From assembly GCA_011050675.1 (NCBI GenBank), contig DRFI01000018.1:1-64000 (forward strand): DNA of 64,000 nucleotides. The letters are read 5' to 3'. Shown one piece after another: positions 51,121 to 59,455 of this stretch. The notes below the pieces were generated by a model. It saw nothing but the letters and a program-made list of their open reading frames with translations, searched no databases and was not told the DNA's origin. This stretch comes from Maribacter sp. (GTDB lineage Bacteria > Bacteroidota > Bacteroidia > Flavobacteriales > Flavobacteriaceae). Within the stretch, counting starts at the first letter, position 1. Every line of letters starts with the position of its first letter. The position numbers and the translations under genes are program-made.

Positions 51121-51747
51121 CTACTCAAAAGAAGTTTCCCCTGTATTAGGGTTATATACATAATTAAAGGTGAAATAAGGTGTTGCATCTGCAAACGCAT
51201 CTGGTTCGGCAGGGGCGTTTTCATAGTAGCTAATAATCTCTACTTTGGCATAATTACCTTCTGTTGTTCTAATCACAAATATTTTACCTGGTATTGGTGT
51301 AATAACATGCGATGGTGGTCCTGCATAATTGTACCAGCCATTATCACTACCAGTAGCTATGGCAAAAGCGGCATCGGCATCTTGGTTAAAAGAAAGTCCG
51401 TCAGCTGTAATTACGGCTGCCAATGTACCCGTAACTATCGCAACACCAACGTCTCCGTTTCTTATAGGCTCATCGGCAGTACCAGTTTCTGCACCGCCGT
51501 TAATGGCTATTGTAGTTCCTCTAAAGGCTATATCCCAATCTGTATCGCTAGTGGTAATTGTGCCTGTTTCAAAATCGAATTTTGCAAACTCCCCGCCAAC
51601 AGGTTCTCCTTGTCCACCTGTTTGTGGTGCGTATAGGTTGCTTACAGTTTCCGTTAGTATCGGTTCTGCTGGGGTGTTGTCATCGTCGTTACTGCAAGAG
51701 GCGAATGCCACTGCTAAAAATGCTACTGCTAAAATGTTCTTCGTCAT
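51121..51747 (-). CDS. HmuY-like haem-binding lipoprotein
   Basis: 208 aa. Lipoprotein signal MTKNILAVAFLAVAFASC, then an acidic linker. The body is all-beta and follows the HmuY pattern: GGEFAKFDFETGTITTSDTD, WDIAFRGTTIAING, SDNGWYNYAGPPSHVITPIP, GKIFVIRTTEGNYAKVEIIS, PYFTFNYVYNPNTGETSF. HmuY proteins take haem from host or environmental haemoproteins and pass it to a TonB-dependent receptor, which is the adjacent gene (37 bp away). A C-terminal fragment of a near-identical gene lies at 35565-35718. Iron-regulated by context. Confidence 0.85.
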   Translation of the reverse strand: MTKNILAVAFLAVAFASCSNDDDNTPAEPILTETVSNLYAPQTGGQGEPVGGEFAKFDFETGTITTSDTDWDIAFRGTTIAINGGAETGTADEPIRNGDVGVAIVTGTLAAVITADGLSFNQDADAAFAIATGSDNGWYNYAGPPSHVITPIPGKIFVIRTTEGNYAKVEIISYYENAPAEPDAFADATPYFTFNYVYNPNTGETSFE

Positions 51748-51784
51748 GGTAATTGTAATTAAAACCTGCTCATTGTCAGGTGGG

Positions 51785-53902
51785 TTAGAATTGATAATTT
51801 AATTTTACGTATCCTTGAATTCCCGGCATCGTCGGGATATTGTTATCGGTATAATCCAAAAGATTATTGGCACCTACCTGCAGTGTAAAGTTGCTGTAGA
51901 ATGTTTTACTGGCAGCTGCGTTTACGGTAGCAAAGCCATTTATAAAGCTGCTGTCGTAATTATCTATGAGTCCGTTGCCATTGGTGTCAAACTGCGCATA
52001 CTTACTACGGTATAGTAAGCGAATGTTTAAATTTGTTTGTGCAACGGGTATGTCATAGTAGACCTTAAAATTAGCATTGTGGCGAGATCTATTTACCAAA
52101 CCAAAATAGTCTGTCTGTGATAAGGCAATGGTCTGCCCATTATTGGGGTCACGTACAAACACTTGGTTATCTTTTATATCTTGTTTCTTCTGCTTGTCAA
52201 AAGCATACAATAATTGATAGCCAGCACTTATGTTTAAGTCATTGGTTAATTTGTATGCGGAATTTATCTCGAAACCCGTGGTAAATATTTCATCAAAATT
52301 TACATAGCTAAACACATTTTGTCCGTTTGTTTTTCTTGCAATAATGCGGGTGTCTATTAGGTTTTTAAAATCGTTTCTAAAGAAATTAACTTCAGTATTT
52401 CCACGACCATGTTTTAGGTTAAAGCCTAAGTTGTAACCAATAGAGCTTTCTGCCTCTAGGGGTTTGCTAAGGTCATCTTCGGTCACAACCACATTAAGAA
52501 TTTGATCTTGCTCTTCTAGTTCTTTCAGTTTATCTAATGCTACGTTATACCCTAAAACCGTATAGCCAACGGCGGAGTTTGTAAAATCAAAATACAGCTG
52601 TCTAAAATCTGGTGCTTTAAAACCATAACCTACAGATCCTTTTATAGATAGGTTGTCGTTTAATTGATAGCGTAGTGCCAGTTTGGGGCTAAATTGATTG
52701 TTGTATTCGGAGTGATTATCAAACCGGGCGCCTGCAATAACATTTAAGTTATCTATTGGGTCAAAATCGTATTGGGCGTATGCATATTGGGAGTTGAAGG
52801 TTACAGTTTTATCAAAGTAAGTTCTATCCAGTTCATCTAATTGAATACCAATACCAGTGGTTAAAGTTCCATTTTGGAACCCCGTTGTCTCCGTATTGTT
52901 TTCTGATGAAAATTTATAACTACCACGAACTTCTGGTCTAAATAATTTCTGGTTGAAATCACTATCAGTTAAAACATCTGTAGAGATAGGGTCTGCCAAT
53001 AATTCTGTAGCTATATAATTAGTGTAGTAAAGCTCGTAGGCCATGGTAAGATTTGGGGTCCATTTATGGTCTAATCTAGTATGCGTGTTCCATTCACGTT
53101 CTTTGGTATCGCCTTGGTATTGAATGCCATCTAATGTAAAGCCGGCATCTTGGTTTTGATCATAAAATCGTCCAGAGGCGAACAGCGATAAATTGTCGTT
53201 AAAATCATAATACAATCGCCCGTTTAAGGTGTAGTTTGTAAACGGATTTACGGTATTTCCTTCAACATCTTCATTAAGGTCATACCCATTGCTAGAGAAC
53301 CTATTGGCAAAGAAACCATAGCGAAATTTTTTAAATGCTTGTTTTATATCTAAGTTGATGTCCTGCTGAGAAAAACTCCCAATTCTGTAAGATGCATTAC
53401 CGGTCAACGCTTCTGTTTCTGGCTTTTCTGTAATTATATTGATGACTCCACCTAAAGCTTCAGATCCATATAGACTACTAGACGGACCTTTAACTACTTC
53501 TATCTGTTTAATGTTACCAACGGTAAGCCGACTTAAATCGAAATTACCTGCACTTCTACCAACTAAGGGAACACCATCTATTAAAATAAGTATGTAGTCT
53601 GATGCGATACCTTGTATTTGTACCCCTTGAAATCCACTTTCATCGGCTACGGTTATAATACCGGTTTGCTCATTCAATATTTCATTTAAACGGACGCTAC
53701 CAGATTTTATAATTTGTTTTTTATCAATTAAGGTTACTGTTAGGGGTAGAGATGATAATTGGCGCTCTGTTCTTGTTGCGGTTACAATTACTTCATCTAG
53801 TTGCTGAGCTAGGATGGAATCAGTCGGACTTTCAACTCGGGTCTGTGCTATGGCAAAGTAAGAACACATAAGTAGTAAGCATGTGGTTAGTTGAAATCGC
53901 AT
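51785..53902 (-). CDS. TonB-dependent haem receptor (HmuR-like)
   Basis: 705 aa. Signal peptide (MRFQLTTCLLLMCSYFAIAQ), plug domain (LDEVIVTATRTERQLSSLPL, IQGIASDYILILIDGVPLVG, KGPSSSLYGSEALGGVINII) and a 22-strand barrel ending in Phe (VKLNYQF). GYGFKAPDFRQLYFDFTN is at the place of the FRAP/NPDL region of haem receptors. No N-terminal carboxypeptidase-regulatory domain. Imports haem or a haem-like ligand across the outer membrane with TonB energy. First gene of the minus-strand unit with the HmuY-like lipoprotein. Confidence 0.88.
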   Translation of the reverse strand: MRFQLTTCLLLMCSYFAIAQTRVESPTDSILAQQLDEVIVTATRTERQLSSLPLTVTLIDKKQIIKSGSVRLNEILNEQTGIITVADESGFQGVQIQGIASDYILILIDGVPLVGRSAGNFDLSRLTVGNIKQIEVVKGPSSSLYGSEALGGVINIITEKPETEALTGNASYRIGSFSQQDINLDIKQAFKKFRYGFFANRFSSNGYDLNEDVEGNTVNPFTNYTLNGRLYYDFNDNLSLFASGRFYDQNQDAGFTLDGIQYQGDTKEREWNTHTRLDHKWTPNLTMAYELYYTNYIATELLADPISTDVLTDSDFNQKLFRPEVRGSYKFSSENNTETTGFQNGTLTTGIGIQLDELDRTYFDKTVTFNSQYAYAQYDFDPIDNLNVIAGARFDNHSEYNNQFSPKLALRYQLNDNLSIKGSVGYGFKAPDFRQLYFDFTNSAVGYTVLGYNVALDKLKELEEQDQILNVVVTEDDLSKPLEAESSIGYNLGFNLKHGRGNTEVNFFRNDFKNLIDTRIIARKTNGQNVFSYVNFDEIFTTGFEINSAYKLTNDLNISAGYQLLYAFDKQKKQDIKDNQVFVRDPNNGQTIALSQTDYFGLVNRSRHNANFKVYYDIPVAQTNLNIRLLYRSKYAQFDTNGNGLIDNYDSSFINGFATVNAAASKTFYSNFTLQVGANNLLDYTDNNIPTMPGIQGYVKLNYQF

Positions 53903-53903
53903 T

Positions 53904-53918
53904 ATTCTTATTTAGAAT
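53904..53918. promoter_or_regulatory. 15-bp palindromic operator, receptor side
   Basis: ATTCTTATTTAGAAT, inverted arms ATTCT/AGAAT. Identical to the copy at 53949, start-to-start distance 45 bp. It is immediately upstream of the receptor's start codon (53902), where a bound regulator would block transcription or translation. Confidence 0.7.
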
Positions 53919-53934
53919 TATTCTTAATACGGAG

Positions 53935-53942
53935 CAAATATA
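53935..53942 (-). promoter_or_regulatory. -7 element for the TonB receptor gene
   Basis: On the minus strand TATATTTG, a match to TAnnTTTG, 33 bp upstream of the receptor start codon and between the two operator copies. Confidence 0.55.
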
Positions 53943-53948
53943 TAAACA

Positions 53949-53963
53949 ATTCTTATTTAGAAT
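53949..53963. promoter_or_regulatory. 15-bp palindromic operator, DUF6607 side
   Basis: ATTCTTATTTAGAAT, an exact second copy. It covers the -33 region of the plus-strand promoter whose -7 element is at 53977. Probably bound by a Fur-type iron or haem regulator. Confidence 0.7.
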
Positions 53964-53976
53964 AAATAAAAATAAC

Positions 53977-53984
53977 TATTTTTG
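53977..53984 (+). promoter_or_regulatory. -7 element for the DUF6607-ankyrin-DUF2271 operon
   Basis: TATTTTTG, a match to TAnnTTTG, 33 bp before ATG 54018. The operator at 53949-53963 ends 13 bp upstream. Confidence 0.55.
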
Positions 53985-54017
53985 GCAACGAACCTAAAAA
54001 CATTAAATCTTTAAGTA

Positions 54018-54923
54018 ATGAGAACACCGATCACTATAGTAATGGCACTACTGGTTTCAATGAGTGCTTTTTCTCAAAAGGATAAAAAGAAAAAAGACCG
54101 CGAGGCTATAAAAAGCATGTGTGGTTGTTATGAAGTAACCTTCAATTTTGCGGAGACGTTTAATTATAGTTCAGATTCTTTGTATAAACCGTCTAAAACC
54201 AAAGTAGACAAAGGCTTAGAATGGGCAGAGTTGGTAGCCGATGAGAATGATAAAATATCTATTCAGCATTTATTACAAGTAGGTAATCCAGCAGAACCAC
54301 ATATAGTAAAACACTGGAGACAAGACTGGTTATTTGAAAACACGGATCTATACTCGTACAATGCCAACAACAGTTGGACATTTACCAAATTACCTGCAAA
54401 TGAGGTAAAAGGGCAGTGGACACAAAAAGTATATCAAGTAGATGACAGTCCTAGATATGAAGGTTCTTCTACATGGGTTCATGTAGATGGTAAGAGTTAT
54501 TGGGAGAATACCGCAGATGCTCCCTTGCCTAGACGTGAGTATACGACAAGAAGCGATTATAATTTAACCGTTCGTGGTAACAGACAAGAGATTACTGATT
54601 ATGGTTGGTTGCATGATCAAGATAATACGAAAGTAATACGTGAAGCTGGTAAGCCAGATGTTATCGTAGCTCAGGAAAAAGGATATAATACCTATGTAAA
54701 GGTTGATGATAGCAAATGTGCAGCAGCTGCTAATTGGTGGAAAGAACATACTGATAAATGGGCAATTGTACGAAGTAAATGGGATAATGTATACGGGCGT
54801 AACAAAGACCTTTCTTTAGAAGAGAAAGTAGATAATAAAGTATTGTATAAATACCTTTTTGATGATGCTTATGATCAAGAAGGGGAAATTGAAGAAGTAA
54901 TAGAATCATTTGTAAAGAAATAA
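54018..54923 (+). CDS. DUF6607 family exported protein
   Basis: 301 aa, signal peptide MRTPITIVMALLVSMSAFSQ. KSMCGCYEVTFNFAETFNYS at the start of the mature protein and the Trp-rich middle (WRQDWLFENTDLYSYNANNS, WTQKVYQVDDSPRYEGSSTW, ANWWKEHTDKWAIVRSKWDN) are typical of DUF6607. The family is regularly found in iron/haem uptake loci of Bacteroidota. Its molecular role is not known. First gene of the plus-strand operon, divergent from the TonB receptor. Confidence 0.82.
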   Translation: MRTPITIVMALLVSMSAFSQKDKKKKDREAIKSMCGCYEVTFNFAETFNYSSDSLYKPSKTKVDKGLEWAELVADENDKISIQHLLQVGNPAEPHIVKHWRQDWLFENTDLYSYNANNSWTFTKLPANEVKGQWTQKVYQVDDSPRYEGSSTWVHVDGKSYWENTADAPLPRREYTTRSDYNLTVRGNRQEITDYGWLHDQDNTKVIREAGKPDVIVAQEKGYNTYVKVDDSKCAAAANWWKEHTDKWAIVRSKWDNVYGRNKDLSLEEKVDNKVLYKYLFDDAYDQEGEIEEVIESFVKK

Positions 54924-54927
54924 GAAT

Positions 54928-56430
54928 ATGAAAACTGTAAAACTAATAGCCTTAACCGCACTGTTGTTTGTAAGCTTCACAGGTATTGCACAACAAAAAA
55001 ATGAATTATTAAATCGCAAATTCTGGAAAAGTAGCCCAGATGTTGCTGCCGTAAAACAAAAGATTGCAGAAGGAAACGATCCTACTGCGTTTGACGATAA
55101 TGCTTTTGATGCTACCACATTGGCAATTACCACTAAGGCAGATACCGAAGTGATAAAGTACTTACTTTCTTTAGAGGGTAATGGTGTAGATAAGAAAACA
55201 CATGACAGCCGTATCTATTTACATTGGGCAAGTTATTCTGGAGATGCAGAATTGGTTCAGTATTTATTAGATAATGGTGCTTCAGTAACTGCTTTAGATA
55301 GTCATCGTTATACACCTCTTGCTTTTGGAGCAAATGCCGGACTTACAAATCCTGCAATCTATTCTGCTTTTGAGAAAAAAGGTGTGAATTTGGCTGAAGA
55401 GAAAAATGACCACGGTGCTAACTTGTTACTAATGGCCGCACCTTCTTTGAAGAGTGAGAAAGAATTAAAATTCTTTGCTAGCAAAGGTTTGGCTTTAGAT
55501 AGTAAAGACAATGATGGTAACGGAATTTTCAATTACGCTTCTAAAAAAGGGAATATAGATTTTCTAAAATTACTTGTTAAGAAAGGGGTGGACTATAAAA
55601 AACTGAACAATAATGGAGGTAATGCATTTATGTTTGCATCGCAAGGTGGTCGTGGATTCAGTAATGGGTTACCAGTCTACACCTACTTGAAAGGTCTAGG
55701 TTTGGAACCTAATATTGTTGAGAAAAATGGAAGTACTCCATTACACCGTTTAGCTTTCAGCAATAAAGATGCTACCATATTTGAACTTTTTTTGAACGCT
55801 GGTGCAGATGTAAACCAAGCAGATGAAAAAGGTAATACACCATTCTTAAATGCAGCGACTAGAAATGAACTTGCTATGGTGCAATTACTATCTAAAAATG
55901 TAAAGGATATAAATACAGCTAATACTGATGGTGAAACAGCTTTAATGCTTGCTGCTCATGATAACAGTGTAGATGTAGTTGAGTTTTTATTGGAAAAAGG
56001 TGCTGATATTAATGCGCAAGACTCTAAGGGGAATACAGTTGCTTATTTCTTGGCGGAATCTTTCAGTAAAAGAAATGCAGATGCCTTTGATGCTAAGCTT
56101 GCTTTATTGAACACAAAGGGATTAAAATTCAATACCGTTCAATCAGAAGGAAATACGCTGTACCATATTACTGCTAGAAAGAACGATCTTGATTTGTTAA
56201 AAAGACTTTCTACTTTTGATATCGATGTAAATGCTAAGAATGATGAGGGGTTAACGGCTTTACATTTAGCGGCAATGAAAGCAGAGAATGACAAGATGCT
56301 TAAGTTTTTAATTGCTAATGGTGCAGATGCAAAAAGTAAAACCGATTTTGAAGAAACCGTGTACGATCTAGCAAGTGAAAACGAATTGTTACAGAAAGAG
56401 AATACATCATTAAATTTTTTAAAGCAATAA
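54928..56430 (+). CDS. Exported ankyrin-repeat protein
   Basis: 500 aa, signal peptide MKTVKLIALTALLFVSFTGI. From about residue 60 to the end it is made of ankyrin repeats of about 33 residues, for example YLHWASYSGDAELVQYLLDN, GSTPLHRLAFSNKDATIFEL, GETALMLAAHDNSVDVVEFL and LTALHLAAMKAENDKMLKFL. Ankyrin stacks bind other proteins. Periplasmic location next to DUF6607 (4 bp gap) and a TonB receptor suggests a scaffold in haem or iron handling. Confidence 0.9.
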   Translation: MKTVKLIALTALLFVSFTGIAQQKNELLNRKFWKSSPDVAAVKQKIAEGNDPTAFDDNAFDATTLAITTKADTEVIKYLLSLEGNGVDKKTHDSRIYLHWASYSGDAELVQYLLDNGASVTALDSHRYTPLAFGANAGLTNPAIYSAFEKKGVNLAEEKNDHGANLLLMAAPSLKSEKELKFFASKGLALDSKDNDGNGIFNYASKKGNIDFLKLLVKKGVDYKKLNNNGGNAFMFASQGGRGFSNGLPVYTYLKGLGLEPNIVEKNGSTPLHRLAFSNKDATIFELFLNAGADVNQADEKGNTPFLNAATRNELAMVQLLSKNVKDINTANTDGETALMLAAHDNSVDVVEFLLEKGADINAQDSKGNTVAYFLAESFSKRNADAFDAKLALLNTKGLKFNTVQSEGNTLYHITARKNDLDLLKRLSTFDIDVNAKNDEGLTALHLAAMKAENDKMLKFLIANGADAKSKTDFEETVYDLASENELLQKENTSLNFLKQ

Positions 56431-56481
56431 AGAAACCTGCCAAATTCATTTAATATGACTTGGTAAGAAAATAGATTACAG

Positions 56482-56967
56482 ATGAAAAGAGCATTAAAAT
56501 TTATACCGGCAATTGTATTGCTCGGTGCGTTACTAACAGCATTTACCCCCGTAGAAAAAACAGCGGTAAAATGTCTTATTCAATTAACTAATTATTCTGG
56601 TGAAGGTGCTTACCTAATTGTATCCATAGTTGATGCCGATAACGAATATGTAGAAACATTATATGTTCAAGGTAAAGACAGTGAGTGGTATAGTGAAATT
56701 ACAGAGTGGTGGAAATTCTATGGTAAAAATCGTCCTAATATCGATGCTATTTCTGGAGAAACTATAAGTGGAGGTGAGCGTGCTTTGTCTGTATTACAGA
56801 TACCAAATGATAAAATTGATAAAGGTTATAATTTACGTTTTGAAACCTCAGTTGAAGATCAAGGATATTATGCAGATGATATTCAATTTGCATTAACTAC
56901 AGAGAACTTAAAAACAAAAGTAGAAGGTAAAGGATTCATTCGTTATGTACGTATGCTTCCTCAGTAA
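56482..56967 (+). CDS. DUF2271 family exported protein
   Basis: 161 aa. Signal peptide (FIPAIVLLGALLTAFTPVEK). KCLIQLTNYSGEGAYLIVSI, WYSEITEWWKFYGKNRPNID, AISGETISGGERALSVLQIP fits DUF2271, a periplasmic family that is often next to PepSY-domain reductases, as here. The conserved W-rich loop could bind a flavin or haem-like ligand. 51 bp after the ankyrin gene, so probably in the same operon. Confidence 0.82.
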   Translation: MKRALKFIPAIVLLGALLTAFTPVEKTAVKCLIQLTNYSGEGAYLIVSIVDADNEYVETLYVQGKDSEWYSEITEWWKFYGKNRPNIDAISGETISGGERALSVLQIPNDKIDKGYNLRFETSVEDQGYYADDIQFALTTENLKTKVEGKGFIRYVRMLPQ

Positions 56968-56986
56968 GCGCTTCATTTAAAAACAA

Positions 56987-57058
56987 TGTCATTTCGAGCG
57001 CAGTCGAGAACTTTTAAGTAGGATATCCAAAAGGTATTTTGATAGCCTCAATGTGACA
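56987..57058. repeat. REP-like hairpin, copy 1
   Basis: GTCATTTCGAGCGCAGTCGA then GAAC, and on the other side GATAGCCTCAATGTGACA as a diverged opposite arm. This is the widespread REP-type text. Lies between the DUF2271 and reductase genes. Confidence 0.75.
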
Positions 57059-57160
57059 TCAGTGTTTATTTTACAATCAGAGTTTTATTTCCGGAATGTC
57101 ATTTTATGATGTTCTGGAATTTTTTAAAGTATATAGCAATACAAAATTACAGTACTACTT

Positions 57161-59356
57161 ATGACGATTTCTATTTGGCGCTATAGTCATCTTACGCTTG
57201 CCCTGGTCTCTTCGCTATTCTTAATAGTTGCTTCTATAACAGGGGTCATTTTAGCAGTAGAACCAATTTCGCACCAAGCTAACGGCTATGCCGTGGAAAA
57301 TCTAGAAGAAGTCTCCTTAGCAACTACAATTAATGTTTTAAAAGATACTTATGATGAGGTCTTAGGGCTCGAAGTAGAATCATCTGGTTTCGTTAAAGCT
57401 TCTGTGCTAACCATAGACATGGAAACCTTAGATGTGTATGTGAATCCTGTAACGGGCGAGCAATTGGGCGAGGTAGAAGAACGACCTTACATTTATACAT
57501 TCGCCACGAACTTACACCGATCTCTTTTTCTTAAAAGTATAGGAAGGTTTCTTGTAGGTCTAATTTCATTACTCTTATTTATTATAGCGATTACAGGTTT
57601 AATTTTGTTAGCGAAACGCCAAGGCGGATTTCTAAAGTTTTTTTCTAAAGTCCAGAAAGATTATTTTGAAATGCGATACCATGTCGTTTTAAGTAAATGG
57701 TTCTTTATCCCTATTTTAATTCTAGCACTTACGGGAGTCTATTTATCAGCGGAGAAATTCAACTTGTTGCCCAATACGGTTGTAGCGCAACAACAATCTA
57801 CTAGTAATGATAATGCTGAGGTTTACGAAAATATAAATACCATTCCTTTTTTTAAGGAAACAACCTTAGCAGAGATTAGAGAGGTAGAATTCCCATTTTC
57901 CGATGATCCTGAGGAATATTACCTCATTGCTTTACAGGATAAGGAGGTTCAGGTAAATCAGCAAACAGGTGAAATTGTCAGTAGTGGCGATTATCCTTTT
58001 GTGGCATTAGCTTCAAGACTAAGCTTAGTGTTACATACTGGTGAAGGCAGTGTACTTTGGTCTATTATTTTATTGCTTGCTAGTGCGTCTATATTATTTT
58101 TTATGTATTCTGGGTTTGTAATGACCTTAAAGCGCAGAAAGAAAGGAAAGCGAATCGCCATAATGCCGAATAAGGATGAATGTGAGTTTGTCATATTAGT
58201 AGGGTCGGAGAGTGGTACTGCATTTGACTTTGGGCAACGATTGTATAACGGATTGACAAAAGTTGGGAAGAAAGTTTACTTAACCGAACTTAATAAATAC
58301 ACCACGTATGCTAAGGCTACGAATATCATTGTATTTACTTCCACTTACGGTGAAGGAGAGCCGCCAACAAATGCACGTAAATTTCCTACTATATTTTCCA
58401 CTATCAAACAACCGAATACGATAGATTTTTCAGTAATTGGTTTTGGTTCTTTAGATTATCCAGATTACTGCAAGTTTGCAATTGATGCAGATAATCAAAT
58501 AAACTCTATTAGTAATTTTCAACAACAATTGCCCTTGTTCAAAATTAACAAAGCAGATTTTGAGTCTTTTGAACTTTGGATGATTCAATTTAGTGATCAG
58601 GTAGGATTTACTATTCCGATAGAGCATCCGATAATTAATAAAAAGAAATATAAGAAAGTAGATTTTGAAGTTTTAGAACGAACGGAGCTGAATATTGATG
58701 ATACTTTTTTGCTGAGGTTACAACCAACATCTAAAGTTGAATTTACTTCTGGAGACCTATTGGCTATTTTTCCAAATGACGATGAAACGGTACGGCAGTA
58801 TTCAATTGCTAGAATTGAAGATGATGTTCTATTGAGTATTAAAAAACATGAATTAGGACGAGGTTCTAACTTTCTTTTCAGATTAAAAGTTGGTGAAACT
58901 ATAAAAGCTGCTATAGATAGTAATGAACATTTTCATTTACCCGAAAATGAAAAAAATGTAATTCTCATCTCAAATGGGACCGGTATAGCTCCATTTTTAG
59001 GAATGATTTCAAAAAATACAACTCAGAATATCTCCTTGTTCTGGGGAGGGCGTAAAAAAGCCTCTATTAATGTTTATAATTCTATTTTAGAAAAAAATGC
59101 ATTAAATCATGAAAACGTTAATATATTTTCTTCATTCTCTAGAGAAGGTGAAAAACAATATGTTCAAGATGTTATTCAAGAACAAAAAGATTTGGTGCTA
59201 CAAACAATCAATTCTGGTGGCACCATAATGATTTGTGGTTCGTTAGCAATGCAACATGATGTTTTGGATGTATTCGAAAACCTACTTCAAAACAATGAAA
59301 TTATAACTTTTGAGGCTTTCGAAAAAAGCGAACAGCTAAAAACAGATTGTTATTAA
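57161..59356 (+). CDS. PepSY-domain membrane flavodoxin/sulfite-reductase-type oxidoreductase
   Basis: 731 aa. The N-terminal 330 residues form a PepSY-associated transmembrane unit (helices at about 10-30, 125-150, 185-205, 295-320). A flavodoxin domain follows (FVILVGSESGTAFDFGQRLY, IVFTSTYGEGEPPTNARKFP), then FAD-binding (RQYSIARIEDDVLLSIKKHE, LGRGSNFLFR) and NAD(P)H-binding domains (NVILISNGTGIAPFLGMISK, MICGSLAMQHDVLDVFENLL). Passes electrons from NAD(P)H across the membrane, probably to reduce ferric iron or open haem. Flanked by two REP-like hairpins. Confidence 0.9.
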   Translation: MTISIWRYSHLTLALVSSLFLIVASITGVILAVEPISHQANGYAVENLEEVSLATTINVLKDTYDEVLGLEVESSGFVKASVLTIDMETLDVYVNPVTGEQLGEVEERPYIYTFATNLHRSLFLKSIGRFLVGLISLLLFIIAITGLILLAKRQGGFLKFFSKVQKDYFEMRYHVVLSKWFFIPILILALTGVYLSAEKFNLLPNTVVAQQQSTSNDNAEVYENINTIPFFKETTLAEIREVEFPFSDDPEEYYLIALQDKEVQVNQQTGEIVSSGDYPFVALASRLSLVLHTGEGSVLWSIILLLASASILFFMYSGFVMTLKRRKKGKRIAIMPNKDECEFVILVGSESGTAFDFGQRLYNGLTKVGKKVYLTELNKYTTYAKATNIIVFTSTYGEGEPPTNARKFPTIFSTIKQPNTIDFSVIGFGSLDYPDYCKFAIDADNQINSISNFQQQLPLFKINKADFESFELWMIQFSDQVGFTIPIEHPIINKKKYKKVDFEVLERTELNIDDTFLLRLQPTSKVEFTSGDLLAIFPNDDETVRQYSIARIEDDVLLSIKKHELGRGSNFLFRLKVGETIKAAIDSNEHFHLPENEKNVILISNGTGIAPFLGMISKNTTQNISLFWGGRKKASINVYNSILEKNALNHENVNIFSSFSREGEKQYVQDVIQEQKDLVLQTINSGGTIMICGSLAMQHDVLDVFENLLQNNEIITFEAFEKSEQLKTDCY

Positions 59357-59377
59357 ATATAAGGTTACTGTTTAGGC

Positions 59378-59450
59378 GTCACATTGAGCGCAGTCAAAAT
59401 ATCTTAAAGGTGATTAATTAAGAAGTTCTCGACTGCGCTCGAAATGACAA
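59378..59450. repeat. REP-like hairpin, copy 2 (inverted)
   Basis: GTCACATTGAGCGCAGTCAA on the left and GTTCTCGACTGCGCTCGAAA then TGAC on the right, the same element as copy 1 in the opposite orientation. Lies between the convergent reductase and P-type ATPase genes and may serve as a transcription end. Confidence 0.78.
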
Positions 59451-59455
59451 GACAT

